From contig NC_134569.1 in the NCBI RefSeq assembly GCF_050947875.1, positions 189,778,067 through 189,842,066 of the forward strand: a DNA stretch of 64,000 nt. Direction: 5' to 3'. The position numbers and the translations under genes are program-made. Shown here piece after piece: positions 46,133 through 58,246 of the stretch; positions within the stretch are counted from its first letter, which is position 1, and the number at the start of each line of letters is the position of its first letter. The DNA comes from Dermacentor variabilis (lineage: Eukaryota; Arthropoda; Arachnida; Ixodida; Ixodidae). The notes below the pieces were generated by a model. That model had not been told where the DNA came from and did not search any database. It worked only from the letters and a program-made list of their open reading frames with translations.

Positions 46133-46985
46133 AAGATTTGATGCGCGATACTGGAATGATCGTTGGACGTAGGCGCCGAGAGGTACATTCTGCATTTTCG
46201 TTTCAAAAAGCGGAACTAATAACAGCCTGTCACGCCGAATCTCCCACAAGCTCAGATTAGTAAAAAAAAAAAAAAACGTTCTGCGCAAGCTTATATATGC
46301 TGCCTCAAATATGTTTCAGGTGCTAATGCCCGTAACATGAATAACACTCGTGCTTGAGCACATTGGAAACGGTTTACCGACAGCGCCGCAGCAACCTCGC
46401 GAAAACCGCATCAACATAATGTGCTTCTATGCAAAAATGGTTCACTAACCCCTATTTTCTGTCCTCTTGTTGCTTTCAGAAAACTTTCAGAACTAATTGG
46501 TCTTGAATCTTGAAGGTAAACAAAGCTTCCCATCGGCTGTTCCATATGTGGCCTGCTTCGAAGTCAATTCTGCTCGGTCACCATACACACACGGACAAAA
46601 TCACCCATAATAACCGCGATTAGCAACCGCAACGTGAACCACCAATGAAGCACTAGGAAACAAACAGCAGCGGACAAATGCCGGCGCAAACTTTCTTGGT
46701 TTTCAGCCATGCGCGATGCTCTCAGCTGTTAGGGTGCGATTGTTGCCAGACCTCGAACACAGCTCCCGCTTGATCTATCAGTCGAATGCTCACAGTAGCA
46801 GCGTTGCCGAACTAAAGTTGTGCATTGCACCATGTAGTCGTTTCATTAGGAAGGTGAATTAACGGAAGCACATGTTTTCCTAAATACTTGTAGTTTTGAT
46901 AAGCACATTTAGGGATAGTCTCGATATCAGACGCTTTTCTTCGGTCGGTGCATTTAAATCTTGTCAAAGGCGCATTTTGAAGGCG
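46133..46985. other. No supported gene
   Basis: Unique-looking sequence right of the second LINE; nothing recognised. Confidence 0.4.
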
Positions 46986-46989
46986 TTCC

Positions 46990-47600
46990 TTGACGGATGA
47001 CAAGGCGTTCCTGACGGATTTTTATTGGGTGAATGCAGCTTTTGGAGAGGCGTCCTCATTCCCAGAATGCCTAGAGCTCGGGCCGCGTCCAGGGCCTTCG
47101 CAATCAGCCTTTGCTGATCCTCGAAGTCGGAGCTGAGTTCCTTGGCGGAGGAAAGGTGGAGCAGTGTTCATGAAACGCAACGGCACCTTGAGCGAAGGAA
47201 GCCCCGTCGCCTCGACTTGGCTGAGTCGAGGAGAAGCGTTGACTGAAGGCTTGTTTAAGAATACGAGGGTAAGTATAGCCGGCCGCCCTACTGTTCTCTC
47301 TGCTGTGATCGACAACTGCTCTCAAGGCATTATCCTTGGATTGGACTTCTTATCCAATCATTCTGGTCTCATCGACTGCGCAACCCGCGTTCTTCAGTTG
47401 GAACTGCCTCAACTCGCCGATGCTCCGTGCACCGCACTTGCGCTCGCTTCACGATTTGCGTCTGTCGCCGGAGGTAGTCACTTACGTGACTTTGACCGCC
47501 CAGCAAAAGGTTCCTGACGGTAAATATTTGCATTGCCCCATCGTCGACGTGATTCTGAACCCGCCGGATGACGGTGAAAATTCATGCTGCTCGCTGAGCG
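46990..47600 (+). pseudogene. Ty3/Gypsy-like pol fragment (protease region)
   Basis: The frame at 47164-47517 contains VSIAGRPTVLSAVIDNCSQGIILGLDFLSNHSGLIDC, the second half of a retropepsin-like protease with the ILGLDFL box. In another frame, RLSPEVVTYVTLTAQQKVPDGKYLHCPI continues the linker toward RT. The catalytic D-S/T-G at the start is not visible, and a frameshift lies near 47440. The protease would process the element polyprotein. This is a remnant with no RT. Confidence 0.65.
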
Positions 47601-47799
47601 CTGCCGATGAGGTAAGCAACGCCCTGCCGCTTCCTCGTCGCCAGTCACGATGCAGCGCACCTTGTTCACAGAACGCATGCTTGAGGGCAGCGCAATACCA
47701 CTGCGCCAATTCTCCGTCGCGTGGTTTTTTTTTTTCATATTCCGCGGGCTTTCTTTGCAACCCTGACAAAAGGACAACGCGAGACGTATCGTAAAGGAA

Positions 47800-48033
47800 A
47801 CAACTCGATCGATAGTTTCTGAAAGTGCTCTACAAATCTGCGCATCATAATTGGGGTCCTCAGCGAATAATTAAAAAGTTGAGTAAATAAATTTGATTAG
47901 TGAGTTATGGGGAAAAGAAAGAATTGTCTGAGGTACCATAGGCGATTGCGAATAGTATGCGTTCGGTTCAATTCGCTTCTGACGCGCCTTTCATTTTTAA
48001 ATTCTTGGCTCAAATTATGTGGGACACCCTGTA
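47800..48033 (-). mobile_element. Mariner-like terminal segment (CAGGGTGTCCCA end)
   Basis: Read on the minus strand the segment begins TACAGGGTGTCCCACATAAT at about 48033, a classic Tc1/mariner-type terminus, followed by AT-rich sequence. No opposite terminus was found, so the left border is a guess. Confidence 0.45.
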
Positions 48034-48085
48034 TATGGTAAATACGGTCTCTCTATGCTCCCAACATCCCCGTACCAATATTTTA
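48028..48085 (+). repeat. Partial LTR end related to the 21761-21900 LTR
   Basis: GTAAATACGGTCTCTCTATG, then CTCCCAACATCCCCGTA parallels GTAAATACAGTCTGTCAATACTCTCAACATTCCCGTAACA at the end of the other LTR. Probably the 3' LTR of the Gypsy remnant just upstream. Confidence 0.5.
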
Positions 48086-48106
48086 CCCCATTTATACTGA
48101 TAGGCT

Positions 48107-48245
48107 TTTGGTCCTTTTACAGCCATGTCACATCTACCACAAGGAATTCAATGTCCATGACATCCACAATTCATCGATGAAATTGCTATTTGTCATGGCG
48201 CTCTTTGGTCATACCTGGCCCTCGCGCCATAGAACACATATCAAA
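48107..48245 (+). mobile_element. 3' end fragment of the RNase H LINE
   Basis: Shares CCTTTTACAGCCAT, the ATGGCGCTCTTTGGTCATACC hairpin (48196-48229) and GCGCCATA with the 3' UTRs of the other copies. A 5'-truncated insertion containing only the 3' UTR. Confidence 0.75.
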
Positions 48246-49814
48246 AGACGAAAGACTCTTCTCCGCGCTAAATATTTCAGGCTGCTGCTATCGCAGGAAA
48301 TGGTACGTCTTTCGCTAGCACTCTGTCTTTGGCCTTACCTAACGCAGAACTAGCATTTCTTAACCGCAGTGATTCTAGGGAAATGTAATCCATGTATCAT
48401 TCTTGTTTGGTCATGCGCAGTGATGGACCTTTGTTTTCTTTAGGTATATTAGCTCTCAAAAAATCGCCACAAGCGTTAAATTTTGCAGCCCAGGTGTATG
48501 CACGTGCCACATTCTATACCACTAAACTTATAGGAATCAAAGGGGCAAGCATTAACGAGCCTTACTCCTGCCGTTACCATGATCACCATGACCCCAATGG
48601 AAGGACAGTGCCCCGTTTCAGTAAAGGGAGTGCAGGAGGGAAAGGCGTGACAGCGAGGCTTACAATAAAAATAGCAGTTACAAGACATGTTCAATGCCAA
48701 AATATGCTGCATGTCGCTGATCCTATTTTGGCATTGCGGCAAGCTTTTACACGTTTCAGCATATCGCGTTTTGTGTAATCATTGCTCTATCGCTGTACAA
48801 AAGGTTACACGCTCTGCAATTTTTATTTTTATCCACGGTGGGTTAAGGACCCACTTTTCATTGGCATCTGCACCACACTTCTCCCGATGCGTAATCTTGC
48901 CTTGGTGGTTCATTACATCTTGACACACACCTAGTTCGGCAGTGCATTGGATCTGCATTGTTCTACTGCTTAAGAATTAGAGCCCTATTATGAGGCGAAA
49001 ATACATGATTGTCCATCCGAAATAACGCTCCCCCCCCAAAAAAAAAGTACACTGAACCTGTGGCACATGCATTGACAGTGAACGGAGCAAACACCCTGAA
49101 GAATTTCTTCATGCAAACTAGCACACCAGGATTCTCAATGCATTTTCATTTCGCCACAAATGTATAGGCACAACCGGCTTGGGGCAACATCCGCATCTCG
49201 CCCTGCAACGAATTGTGCAATGCCACGCTGTTTCATAGTGCGGCCTATAGATGGCGCATGGCCAAAGCATTCACAGGGTACTTAACACACTGTGATATCT
49301 ATTTATCTATTTATACATAATTAACCACTTTCCCAAGAAAGTGAGCCGTTTGGAAGGCACCCTGACAGACAGAACAATCGGCAGAAAGTCAGCAACCAGC
49401 GAGAAAGTCAGTGTCGTAGGCAGCCGCATGTGATATGTTGGTAACACAAAATTTAAGTCGGTTACATAGAAATGACAAATTTGGCAGTATGGCGTGTCGA
49501 CGTTGCTTCAATGCTAATCACAGCAACGCTGACATTCGTTGAGGCGAGTTCTGCCGGTGACAGCGCAAACACTGCTCACGAGGCACTAAAGCTATACGCG
49601 TAGACACTGCTATGGTTACAACTTAAATTTAACTTATTTGAAACGCACTATGTGGCACGAAAACGAGGAAAGCGACGCCCCACTCTGTTGAGGTAGCTGA
49701 TACGCTGAGGCCTTCCTTGATGCTAAAGCTGCAACTTTGAGTCACGCAGGGCATTTCCTTTCGAAAACAGCATTCGCCTAACCTGCTGTGAAACAGGCTG
49801 AGCAGTCGAAGGCT
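48246..49814. other. No supported gene
   Basis: Contains a C/A homopolymer junction (about 49029-49048). Nothing coding recognised. Confidence 0.4.
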
Positions 49815-52800
49815 TTAATAGTGGCACAGTTGGTGTTGACTGTCGAGGTTGCTGCTCATCATCAGTGTCATATCATCACTGTCATCAACCTGTTCATCGG
49901 GCAGGACGGGCTCTCCAGCAGCAAAGCAAATATTGTGGAGTGTAGCACATGGTGTAACTATGTTGCCTGCTCGGCCAGGCTCATGGTGCAAAGCACGGTA
50001 CTTCTGTAAGCACCGCAATCTTGCCTTCAGAATGCCAATGCAACGCTTGGAAACTGCTCGCATGGCTGTGTGAACCTTGTTGTGCTCTGTCTCGGGTGAC
50101 GGTGGGGATGGATGGCCTGCCGCAGGAGTTAAAAGCCATGGCTTCAGTGGGTAGCCACTATCGTCTGCAAGGAAACAGCAGTTGTGCTTGTTGAGAAAAT
50201 GGGGCATAGAGCAGAAATTACTACCGTGAGACAGAAAGTGTAACCATACATACACATAGTCGTGGCTTTCTTTGCAGTTGTGACCCTAATGAACTTGCAA
50301 ATTGACCATACGATAACAAGCTGGACTAACTTATGAAAATTATATATTCACTATAGGGATAGAATGCTGGCTACCAAGCAATAAATTGAAGACACATCAA
50401 CAAGCAGGCAAAGTAAAATTAATCAAACTGGGACACACTCTGGACAAAGTCAGACGAAATACCGATACTTTGCCGTTAACCTGACAAAAGGAACGGTCAC
50501 ATAAGATTGATACAGCCTTCCATCTATAGAGCACCTGTATTTCCTCTTAGCAATCTATCAGAACATGCATGCAACACATTGTTTTTCCTGAATGTTCCTG
50601 TGAAACTGCAATTTCCAGAAGGAAAACCTACACTTCAATACGGCCTTTTTATTATCACTATTTCAAAAGACAACCAGCACAAAACTATTGTGCCCTTATG
50701 CAACAGTGATACCGATGTAGTGTTACACGAGGAAATGATATTCATGCACAGTGCTGTGTGAAGGAAGGCCAATAGATGTTTTTCTTTCTATTTTGCTTGT
50801 CTTATTTTTGCGTATATACTGGAACTGGTAACACAGCAATAAAGTTCAGTTGTCAGCACTCTGTTATGCACACTTCTGAGTGATGATAATTATGTGCACA
50901 ATACAGTTATTCCTATATAGGAATGTCCAGAATGCACGCACTGAAAGACAAGCAGGGTTATGTTATCAGCAACTTCAGTGACATAGTGAAGGTGGCCAAA
51001 GACTCCTATTCTGAACTGCACATCTCAAAGTCTCCCAACCTGAAGTTATCTCAAAGTCAAACAGGACACCAAAGTACCATGTGTTATTACAGATGAGCTT
51101 AGAAACACCTTACGAGACTTGTCCTGCGGTAACACGGCTGGGGAAGGCGGTATAACAGTCGATTTGATTTAAGATATAGGTGGGGGATTATATTTAAGCA
51201 AGTCACGGTACTCTACACACAATGTCTTAAGACCTCAAATGTACCACTAAGCTGGAAAAACGCCAATATTATATTAATACACAAGAAAGGAGGAATAAAA
51301 GACTAGAAAATGTATAGATCCATCAGCTTACTTTCAGTCATACACAAAATATTCACAAAGGTAATTTCGAACAGGCTAAGAGAAACACTTAGCTTCAACC
51401 AACCTAGAGAGCAAGCAGGCTGCAGGAAAGGGTACTCTACAACGCATCACAGCCACATGATCAATCAAGTATTCGAGAAATCTGTTGAATACAACAAACC
51501 GCTTTATATGGCTTTCTTAAACTACGAGAAGGCATTCGACTCTGTAGAGAAATGGAGTCGAATACAGCAGTTCTAGAGGCATTGTGGCGCCAAGCAATAA
51601 TGGAAACTTATGTCAATACCACAGCAAACATCTACGTAACTTCCAGAGCTTCACTACTTCTCGACGATAAAAGCAGAAAAATTGCAATCTGCAGGTTAGG
51701 CAGAAAGATATGCTCTCTCCAACCCTGATGTCTAAATACCAAGTCGGTATGCATTTATGGAATAAATGCACATCATGAGACATGTATGCCAAATTTCGTG
51801 ACATACACAGCAATGACTGCTATCCCCCTAGAGCATTCCACATGCACATAAATCACAAAATTAATTTCAACAATTTGTTGAAGGCCCATGTGTAGGGATC
51901 ACGGACGGCTGAAACTGTTTAACAAGCATGCAAGTGCATACAACTGTTAATAAACACGCCAGTTAGTGCCGAAATGAGCAGACGTGAGGGTGCAATTTTG
52001 ACGACTGTTTTCAGGCATGTTCTTCAATAGATGTAAATGTTCACTGCCTGTACTTGCCAAAAGTGTGCATGCCCATAAATGTGAGACTGTGTTCCCCTGC
52101 CTGGAATATTGCTCCAGTCACAACTGGTTAGCATGTCAGAACACTGCAGAATGATAGAAATGTGATTAATTTGTACATCCTAACGCGCTCAAATGCCTTA
52201 ACGCTCGAAGTAACGAAATGAGGATGCAGTGCGTTCATTGTGCAGAGTATGCTGCCTTGCTGCAAACAGTGATTTCAAAGTGTACATCAAACACAATGTG
52301 AAAGAAAAATAAACATTTAGTAACTCATAAGGAACAAACTGTGCTTCAATTCATAGCAGCACATCGCATGTTGTGTAGCACGGGTGGGGGAGTTGAACGT
52401 CACCTCCCCCATCTTAAGATGTTTACGGTTTGTATGTGTATATAAAGATGCACATATACAGACATTAGAAACACGCATACACGATGTTCAATACCCACAT
52501 ATACAAGTGTTCCGTGATGCAGAACACTTCTTCATACCATTATCGCAATAATTCAAGTACACTGCTCTTGCACCAACTGCTTATTTAGGAATGTCATTAT
52601 GCACAGCACTGTAGTGTCCATTGCAACACCCCCCCCCCCCCATGTGTTGTTAACGGCGGATCCAGCCACTTCGGGAAAAATACTTGCCAAGCAAGCAGTC
52701 ACCATCCTCAATAAGGAGCCCCCGCTCGAAATGCTGTCTCAAGGCCGATTTCCCCCAAACATGGGCATCATGGCAGCACCCAGGAAACCGAGCGTGAATA

Positions 52801-53750
52801 TCTGAAATGCGCAGGTCAGCATCGCACACCTGCAAGAAAGTTTGAATATTCCTGCTATACCAACAGAAATTAGTAGTACAATGGAAGCCCAAGCAGCCAC
52901 ATCACTGCTTAACAACATTATTTATTATAATTATTAGAAGTACCCAAGAAAAATCCAATGGGAACATGTTTGGCACATCATGTGAAGAAAAAAAAAAGTA
53001 TTCTGCATTGTACAATTGTTCAGTAACTCACATGGTACATGATTACACCAAATATGACAAGCATAAAGGCAAAAGGAAGGTGTATTTACCACCATTGTGT
53101 TCAAGGCATATTGCGCTTTCCTTGTAAAGTAGTTTACCTTGACCACGTCTCGGTTTGACCTTGAAGGCGCCCTAATTCCGACGTACGTTCCGTCGACGCA
53201 CCCAACGACGTTCGTAATGTTCCCGCGAGGTAGGAAGCGTTCTTTTATATATTCCCGCTCAGCCGCAGTCTTTGGGAAAGCCAGCCACCGCTTACGCACT
53301 GCCGCATCGATGAGCGCGTCGGACATATCTCTGACACAGCGGCTCACAGTAGTTTGATGACGTCCAATGTAACGCTCGACGCCGACGCGTCCCTGAAATC
53401 TCCCAGTCCGGTAGAAACGGAGGGCGCAGAGGACTTGCTCATCGACGGTGAGCGAATGAAGCCCACCACGCTGTCTCCGCAGACGAGTCTTCGCCTAGCT
53501 TCTCACACAGCCAGCGCACTTACGTCTTCGACAGTCGAAAATGACGCTGAAAGTTCACGTCGGTCACGTACGTGGACGGGTCCAGACGGTAATACTGACG
53601 CTTGCTGCCGCTGGATGCAATACCTCGGGTTGCTGCTGCCGCCGATATGTTCCCAAGTTGAGGTCGGAGGTGGTTTTGCGATATACGAGTTCGCCTGTTA
53701 ATCAAAACCAGCCCCGCGCGAGGCATGTAACTTGTTCGCGCACCTACCAC
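49815..53750 (-). pseudogene. Second HARBI1-type transposase gene, spliced, likely inactive
   Basis: Exons: 53750-53090 (with faults), 52829-52688 and 50164-49815. Intron 1 (53089-52830) is GT-AG. Intron 2 (52687-50165) is GC-AG (G|GCAAGT ... TTGCAG) and keeps the frame. Motifs: FQRHFRLSKT, LCALRFYRTGRFQGRVGVER, TNVVGCVDGTYVGI (first Asp), VCDADLRISDIHARFPGCCHDAHVW (second Asp), DDSGYPLKPWLLTP and IGILKARLRCLQKYRALHHEPG, then ACATLHNICF-type CATLHNIC. The catalytic Glu expected in V-x-E-R-x-x-G is Lys here (VSKRCIG). In exon 1 a TAA (53522-53520) directly after RLSKT and a frameshift near 53473 interrupt otherwise good homology. HARBI1-like proteins are transposases or their domesticated relatives; this one is probably decaying. 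Confidence 0.75.
50925..51830 (+). pseudogene. RTE LINE reverse transcriptase fragment in the GC-AG intron
   Basis: RT blocks VPLSWKNANIILIHKKGGIKD, YRSISLLSVIHKIFTKVISNRL, QPREQAGCRKGYSTTHHSHMINQVFEK and LYMAFLNYEKAFDSVE, all RTE-type. The first Asp of the usual VDYEKAFDS is Asn here. Stops begin after EKWSRIQQF and the end is missing. Dead fragment lying in the intron of the minus-strand HARBI1-like gene, in opposite orientation. Confidence 0.85.
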
Positions 53751-54289
53751 GGTTGGGCCACGCCCAACTTATTTTTCGGTAACAGCGACGCGGTGCCGAG
53801 CTGAGAGGCATCAACAATCTTGACCGCCGACATAACACACCCACAACGCACTGTCATCAGTGATGTACTGAGCACCGCTATCAAAAACAAAGCGCTGACT
53901 GTCGCTGGCTTATGCATACATCTTCTCGGGCTGAAATGGCCCCACAACACGGTTTCATTGCCTGCATTGTGGCGACGTAGCGCACAGTAAATAATAATCG
54001 TCACATCACTCTAGCTGCTTGCAAGGCGTCGATGCGCCGGGGTTGAGACGATACTCAGGAGTGCGTATCGCAGCAGTCGTTTGAGATGACTGCTCTGTCA
54101 TCGATGATGTATCGGAGCCACAGCGTCACAAACACGATCAGCGTTCGAGAATCCCTCGCTTTTATAGACCCAGTGCGATGGCATTTCTTCATCACAAGCA
54201 CTGCGCACTCAACAGTTCCAACACTTTCCTCCGGTCGAAGTCTCATTCCATAAGTGCACACAGGAGGCCTCACCTGCCAAAATGCGATT

Positions 54290-54375
54290 GCTACGGTGTC
54301 TTTACGGTATCCATCTGGAATCGCTGGTGGCTCAAGCAGATGTAATCTGCAAGCACCATGGAGTGCACAACACAC
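54290..54375 (-). pseudogene. Possible HARBI1 C-terminal remnant
   Basis: The minus frame reads CCALHGACRLHLLEPPAIPDGYRKD, like the V-C-C-A-L-H-N box near the end of HARBI1-type proteins (His-Gly for His-Asn). A stop lies just before it, and no catalytic part is visible. Short and uncertain. Confidence 0.3.
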
Positions 54376-54736
54376 TCAAAGACTGCGCACATGCGCTCAG
54401 AGGCACCTTCGCTGGGCAAGCGATGACAAGCGATGAATTGTGTCGCTGGCGAAGCACGCACTTCTTCGCAAAGCATCGCAGAGGCTTCGCGCACAAATAT
54501 AAACTGGTACATTTTCACTGTACTACGCCACTACGGTCTCTAAAATAACGTACCGCCATTTTGCAACGACAGCCGTTGCTCCCGTATCTACGATAGTGTG
54601 TCCTTTTTAGTGGGTAAAACGGCGGACATAAGTCTATTGAAGCGTCTGCGATGGACAGCCGTACCCCGGTGCCGCGTTTCCATTCCTCTAATAGAGAAAG
54701 AATGGTCATGACCGACTTTACTGAGAATAGCACTAC

Positions 54737-55177
54737 AGCTCCCTTAGGCGACTACTCAACGTATGAACTGTCTCGTACGTGCCACCCTATTCAATGCATC
54801 CGCTTCTAAGCTTTCTACTCACTGTCGCCACTCGCGGCAAGAAGTGCGAAATTTAATAATTTGCTCGATCTCCGTTTCTCATAAGAAATTTCTAGCATTC
54901 AAAACGAAAAACGTACTCAAAGAAATAGAAATGTTTGTTATTTTATTTGTTGTATTTTAACGTATTCTATTGAGCGAAAGTGTAGGTGCAAGAATGTCCT
55001 GCTTGTACCCTGTTCGCATACGACGGAGGATAGAAATATAGTGCCCGAAAAGGGAGGCACGCCCTTGACGCGCCAGAGAAAGGCGTGGCAAGCGGCTCAA
55101 GGCAAGTGCACAGATAGACAGCGGGACAGTCACGGTATTGCTAAGTTGCGATAATCCGTTCATAACAATACGCGGCG
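54737..55177. other. No supported gene
   Basis: Sequence between the weak HARBI1 remnant and the hairpin pair; nothing recognised. Confidence 0.35.
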
Positions 55178-55206
55178 CTGGCGCGTTTCGTTATGAAACG
55201 CGCCAG
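55178..55206. repeat. Hairpin, 12-bp perfect stem, 5-base loop
   Basis: CTGGCGCGTTTC (55178-55189) and GAAACGCGCCAG (55195-55206). It sits two bases before a longer hairpin. Confidence 0.95.
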
Positions 55207-55208
55207 CC

Positions 55209-55276
55209 CGCGGCACGCTGCTTTCCCGTTTCAAGCGCAGCCTTCTGCGCTTGAAACGGGAAAGCAGCGTGCCGCG
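55209..55276. repeat. Hairpin, 32-bp perfect stem, 4-base loop
   Basis: Arms 55209-55240 and 55245-55276 are exact reverse complements, loop CCTT. GTTTC/GAAAC occurs in both hairpins' arms, so the two may share an origin. Confidence 0.97.
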
Positions 55277-56560
55277 CAGGGTGCGCTCATGTTGTCATAC
55301 GCGGATTTTGGTCAACATTTTTTATTGCCTGTAGTTTTTGTGCGTTTCAAGCTATCTCCGTTCACTCACTGCTGTCGAGCAAACTCGGGTAAAACTCGGG
55401 TGAACGAGAAACTCTGCGCATGCTACATAGCACCCCTTTGCAAGAGTAACAAATTCCGTGTCTAACGCCGGTAGTAGTATCTGCATTACAAAGTTAAGGA
55501 CCACATGATATGCCGGCCGTGCTGTTCGTGCCAGAGGCCGCGCTCCGCTAGAAGAGTGTTTTGGACGGGCCATACAAAGGTACTGCAACTACTCGCTTGT
55601 AACACTCTCCTGCAATTGAGGCTTCGCATCGTAAATATGGAGTCAGCATATGAAAGGCAATAAGCGGGACACCAAATTTTCGTGTCAGTATTCCTTTAAA
55701 CAGTTATTATTCATTGATGCCAGTCAGTGGTAGTCTGCAGGACTTAGCACAACATAAATAAAGGTGAAAAACCTTAGCACTATATTGAGAGAGGTCAACT
55801 CCTCCTACTTATTGAGCTGAAAGCTCAAACACAACACAGGTGACCGACATTCCTGTGGGTTTTCTTAGACACCTTTGCTCGTTACAAACATCGGGGTTTA
55901 CAAAAAATGAATCACCTATAATATGACTTCATACAACATTTATATACATGTTGATTTGTCTAACAAAATAATAAAAAATTAAAGCACTATTTGAAACTCC
56001 TAAAGTCATAACGCATACAAAAAGCGTTGACTTGGCCAGTTGACCAAACTTTCTAGAAACCTGCACAGGCTTCATCAAATTTCAGTGGCGCATAACATAG
56101 CAACCAGTTCACTACAATTAGTTCACAGCATATCTACTGTGATTACTCTTAGCTTCATGCGCGACACATTTACAACATAAAACATATAAGCTGTGCACTA
56201 CGAATGAATTTGGTGTACTTACCACTGTATCTTCAACAAATGCACATTGCAGAAAAGCCAGCATATACTTTTAAAAGAACAGACTATTGAAAACAGTACA
56301 AATAGAAGTAACTAGGAAAGAATTCTGTGTAAGGCAACAATACTGCAAATAGAAGCAAGAAGTCAACACTTAAGCTTGACTACTAAATTGCGATTGAATG
56401 TAGCTACCGTATTTACGTAGTTATAACCTGCCCCCAAATGTAAGCGTAAGACGCACCGTCTTTATTAGAACCCCTACTTGTTGAGAACGCCCTGGTTTTC
56501 GCTTCGTAGCTGGACCACGACGACTTCATATGCAGCAATGGCTGGCTGGCAACGTTTAGG
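55277..56560. other. No supported gene
   Basis: AT-rich, no coding signal. Confidence 0.4.
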
Positions 56561-57180
56561 GTGAGGCAGGTCTTGAACGTGAGAACCGTTCCAGGAAAAG
56601 GCGCCGTTGGCGACGTAGAGGGAGCCGAACAATGGCTAAATGGTCAGCTCAGGCACACATTGAAGGCCTACGCACCCAACGATATCTTTACCATGGATCA
56701 GGCTGCGCTGTTCAAGCTTCTGCGTTCAATGATGAGACGCGCACAGATGGCAAGCATGCTGAGGAAATGATTTCAGTAGCGTTAGAAGTCAACATGTCAG
56801 GAACTCAAAAACTTCCACTTCTCGTGATTGGGAAATCGGCCAAGCCAAGATGTCTCAAAGGCACCCGTCTGGAGTCGTGTACTGCACGACTCAGTACAGA
56901 GAACACGAAAATAGCTTGGATGAATGCAAAGCTTTTTGAGGACCACATGCGTCTAACTGACCGCCGTTTTGCATCTTAGAACAGAACAATTGCAGTTATC
57001 CTAGATAATGCGTCGGTGCGCAAAGCGCTGGATAACCTTGCGGCTGTGAAGTTGGCGTTTCTGCTTTGTAATACATCACTGATTGCTCAGCCCTTGGACC
57101 AAGGCGTAATTCGGGTTGTGGAACACTAAACAAAAAGAATCATCTGCGCAGAACTCCTCTAGCCCTGGAGTGCGGCAAAG
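56561..57180 (+). pseudogene. Tigger/pogo-type DDE transposase remnant
   Basis: In order across frames: AYAPNDIFTMDQAALFKLL (the NxDETGLF box with Glu-Thr changed to Gln-Ala), EVNMSGTQKLPLLVIGKSAKPRCLKG (a hallmark of the jerky/Tigger DDE_1 family), IAWMNAKLFEDHM, AVILDNASVRKALDNLAAVKLAFL (second catalytic Asp, LDN) and SLIAQPLDQGVIR. Frameshifts near 56700 and stops at 56977 and 57127 disable it. The DNA-binding N-terminus (CENP-B/HTH) is not visible. Pogo-type transposases cut and paste at TA sites. Confidence 0.75.
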
Positions 57181-57250
57181 TTCCATTGTCTTGCTGGCGA
57201 CTGGTTGAATTAACAGTGCAGAGCAGCTTCAAGAGCACTGGCTTCACGTC

Positions 57251-57305
57251 AGCGTCATAATCAGAAAGTGGTTTTGGCACGTAAATCCCCATAATTTAAT
57301 TTTAA
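57251..57305 (+). mobile_element. Ruka-like SINE 3' tail
   Basis: CATAATCAGAAAGTGGTTTT, then GGCACGTAAATCCCCATAATTTAATTTTAAT matches the recalled 3' end of a tick tRNA-derived SINE. 5'-truncated. Confidence 0.55.
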
Positions 57306-57470
57306 TCGAAATGTGGATTAATGAATATTTACAAAAAGCACTTGTGGCTTACCAGGCAATTTCTATATTTTTGCATACAGAACAATTGTTTTCTTGCACG
57401 TAAAACTCGGGCAACAGATTGTAATTTTTGAATTAAAATTAAATATATACCTACGGACGAACAGGCGGCG

Positions 57471-58246
57471 CTTAAAGGGACACAAGAGGTAAATACGAAG
57501 TCAATGTAGAGTGTCAACACATTTCCTGAAACCTCTAGCACTTGTTCGCGTTTGAAGGGCCCACACAATAACGTTTGAAGGGCTCGGATGCCCTTCGCGC
57601 AATTCATATCGCCCGCACCCAAGCGGAGAGTAGTGACGTTGCATACGCCATCACCGCCTTTTACTGCCGTCAGTGAGTAAAACGGTGTCCGACAGACCGC
57701 ACTATGGTTTTCTGCGGAAACCACACATGCACGGCCATGAAGAAACCGAGCCAAGACAGAGTGTTGGATTCGCCGCTGAAACTGTTCTTGGTGAAGTAGT
57801 GTGGGCCGTTCGGGAATCTCGTAGTATCACATGGATGTGACATGGATCTCAGTAAGCCAGCGCAGCACTACATGATGACTAATTTACTGAAACGTGAAAA
57901 CACAGGTGATGCACAGTGAAGAAAATGAAATATTTTGACCATCCGCGTGGTTGTCGGGGTTTCCTTTTTCTAAATATGACTAGAACTGGACATTTTTTCA
58001 TCTTATATTGCAATACAATTATCTATTCATTACAAGTAGTTGAGTACTAGAGACAATTGTAATGAGTATCTTCTTCACCAGGCTAGTACTTGTATGTCCT
58101 GGGGAAGTCTAATCGTCTCCTGCTTTTACTTAAATTTCTCGATTACTAAAGCTTCGTTCGCGGTAATAATGATGCCTTGAATGTTCTTGAGGTCTTATTT
58201 ATCACTTTAGCTTCACTTAATATTTACTTTTAGTGTCCCTTTCAAG
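57471..58246. mobile_element. MITE of about 776 bp
   Basis: The left end CTTAAAGGGACACAAGAGGT and the right end read backward CTTGAAAGGGACACTAAAAG continue with TAAATA. The inverted ends are about 30 bases with several mismatches. No coding; target site not clear. Confidence 0.6.

Noticed and set aside
52628..52641. Poly-C run
   Set aside because: Simple homopolymer in the HARBI1-like gene's intron; no structure beyond that.
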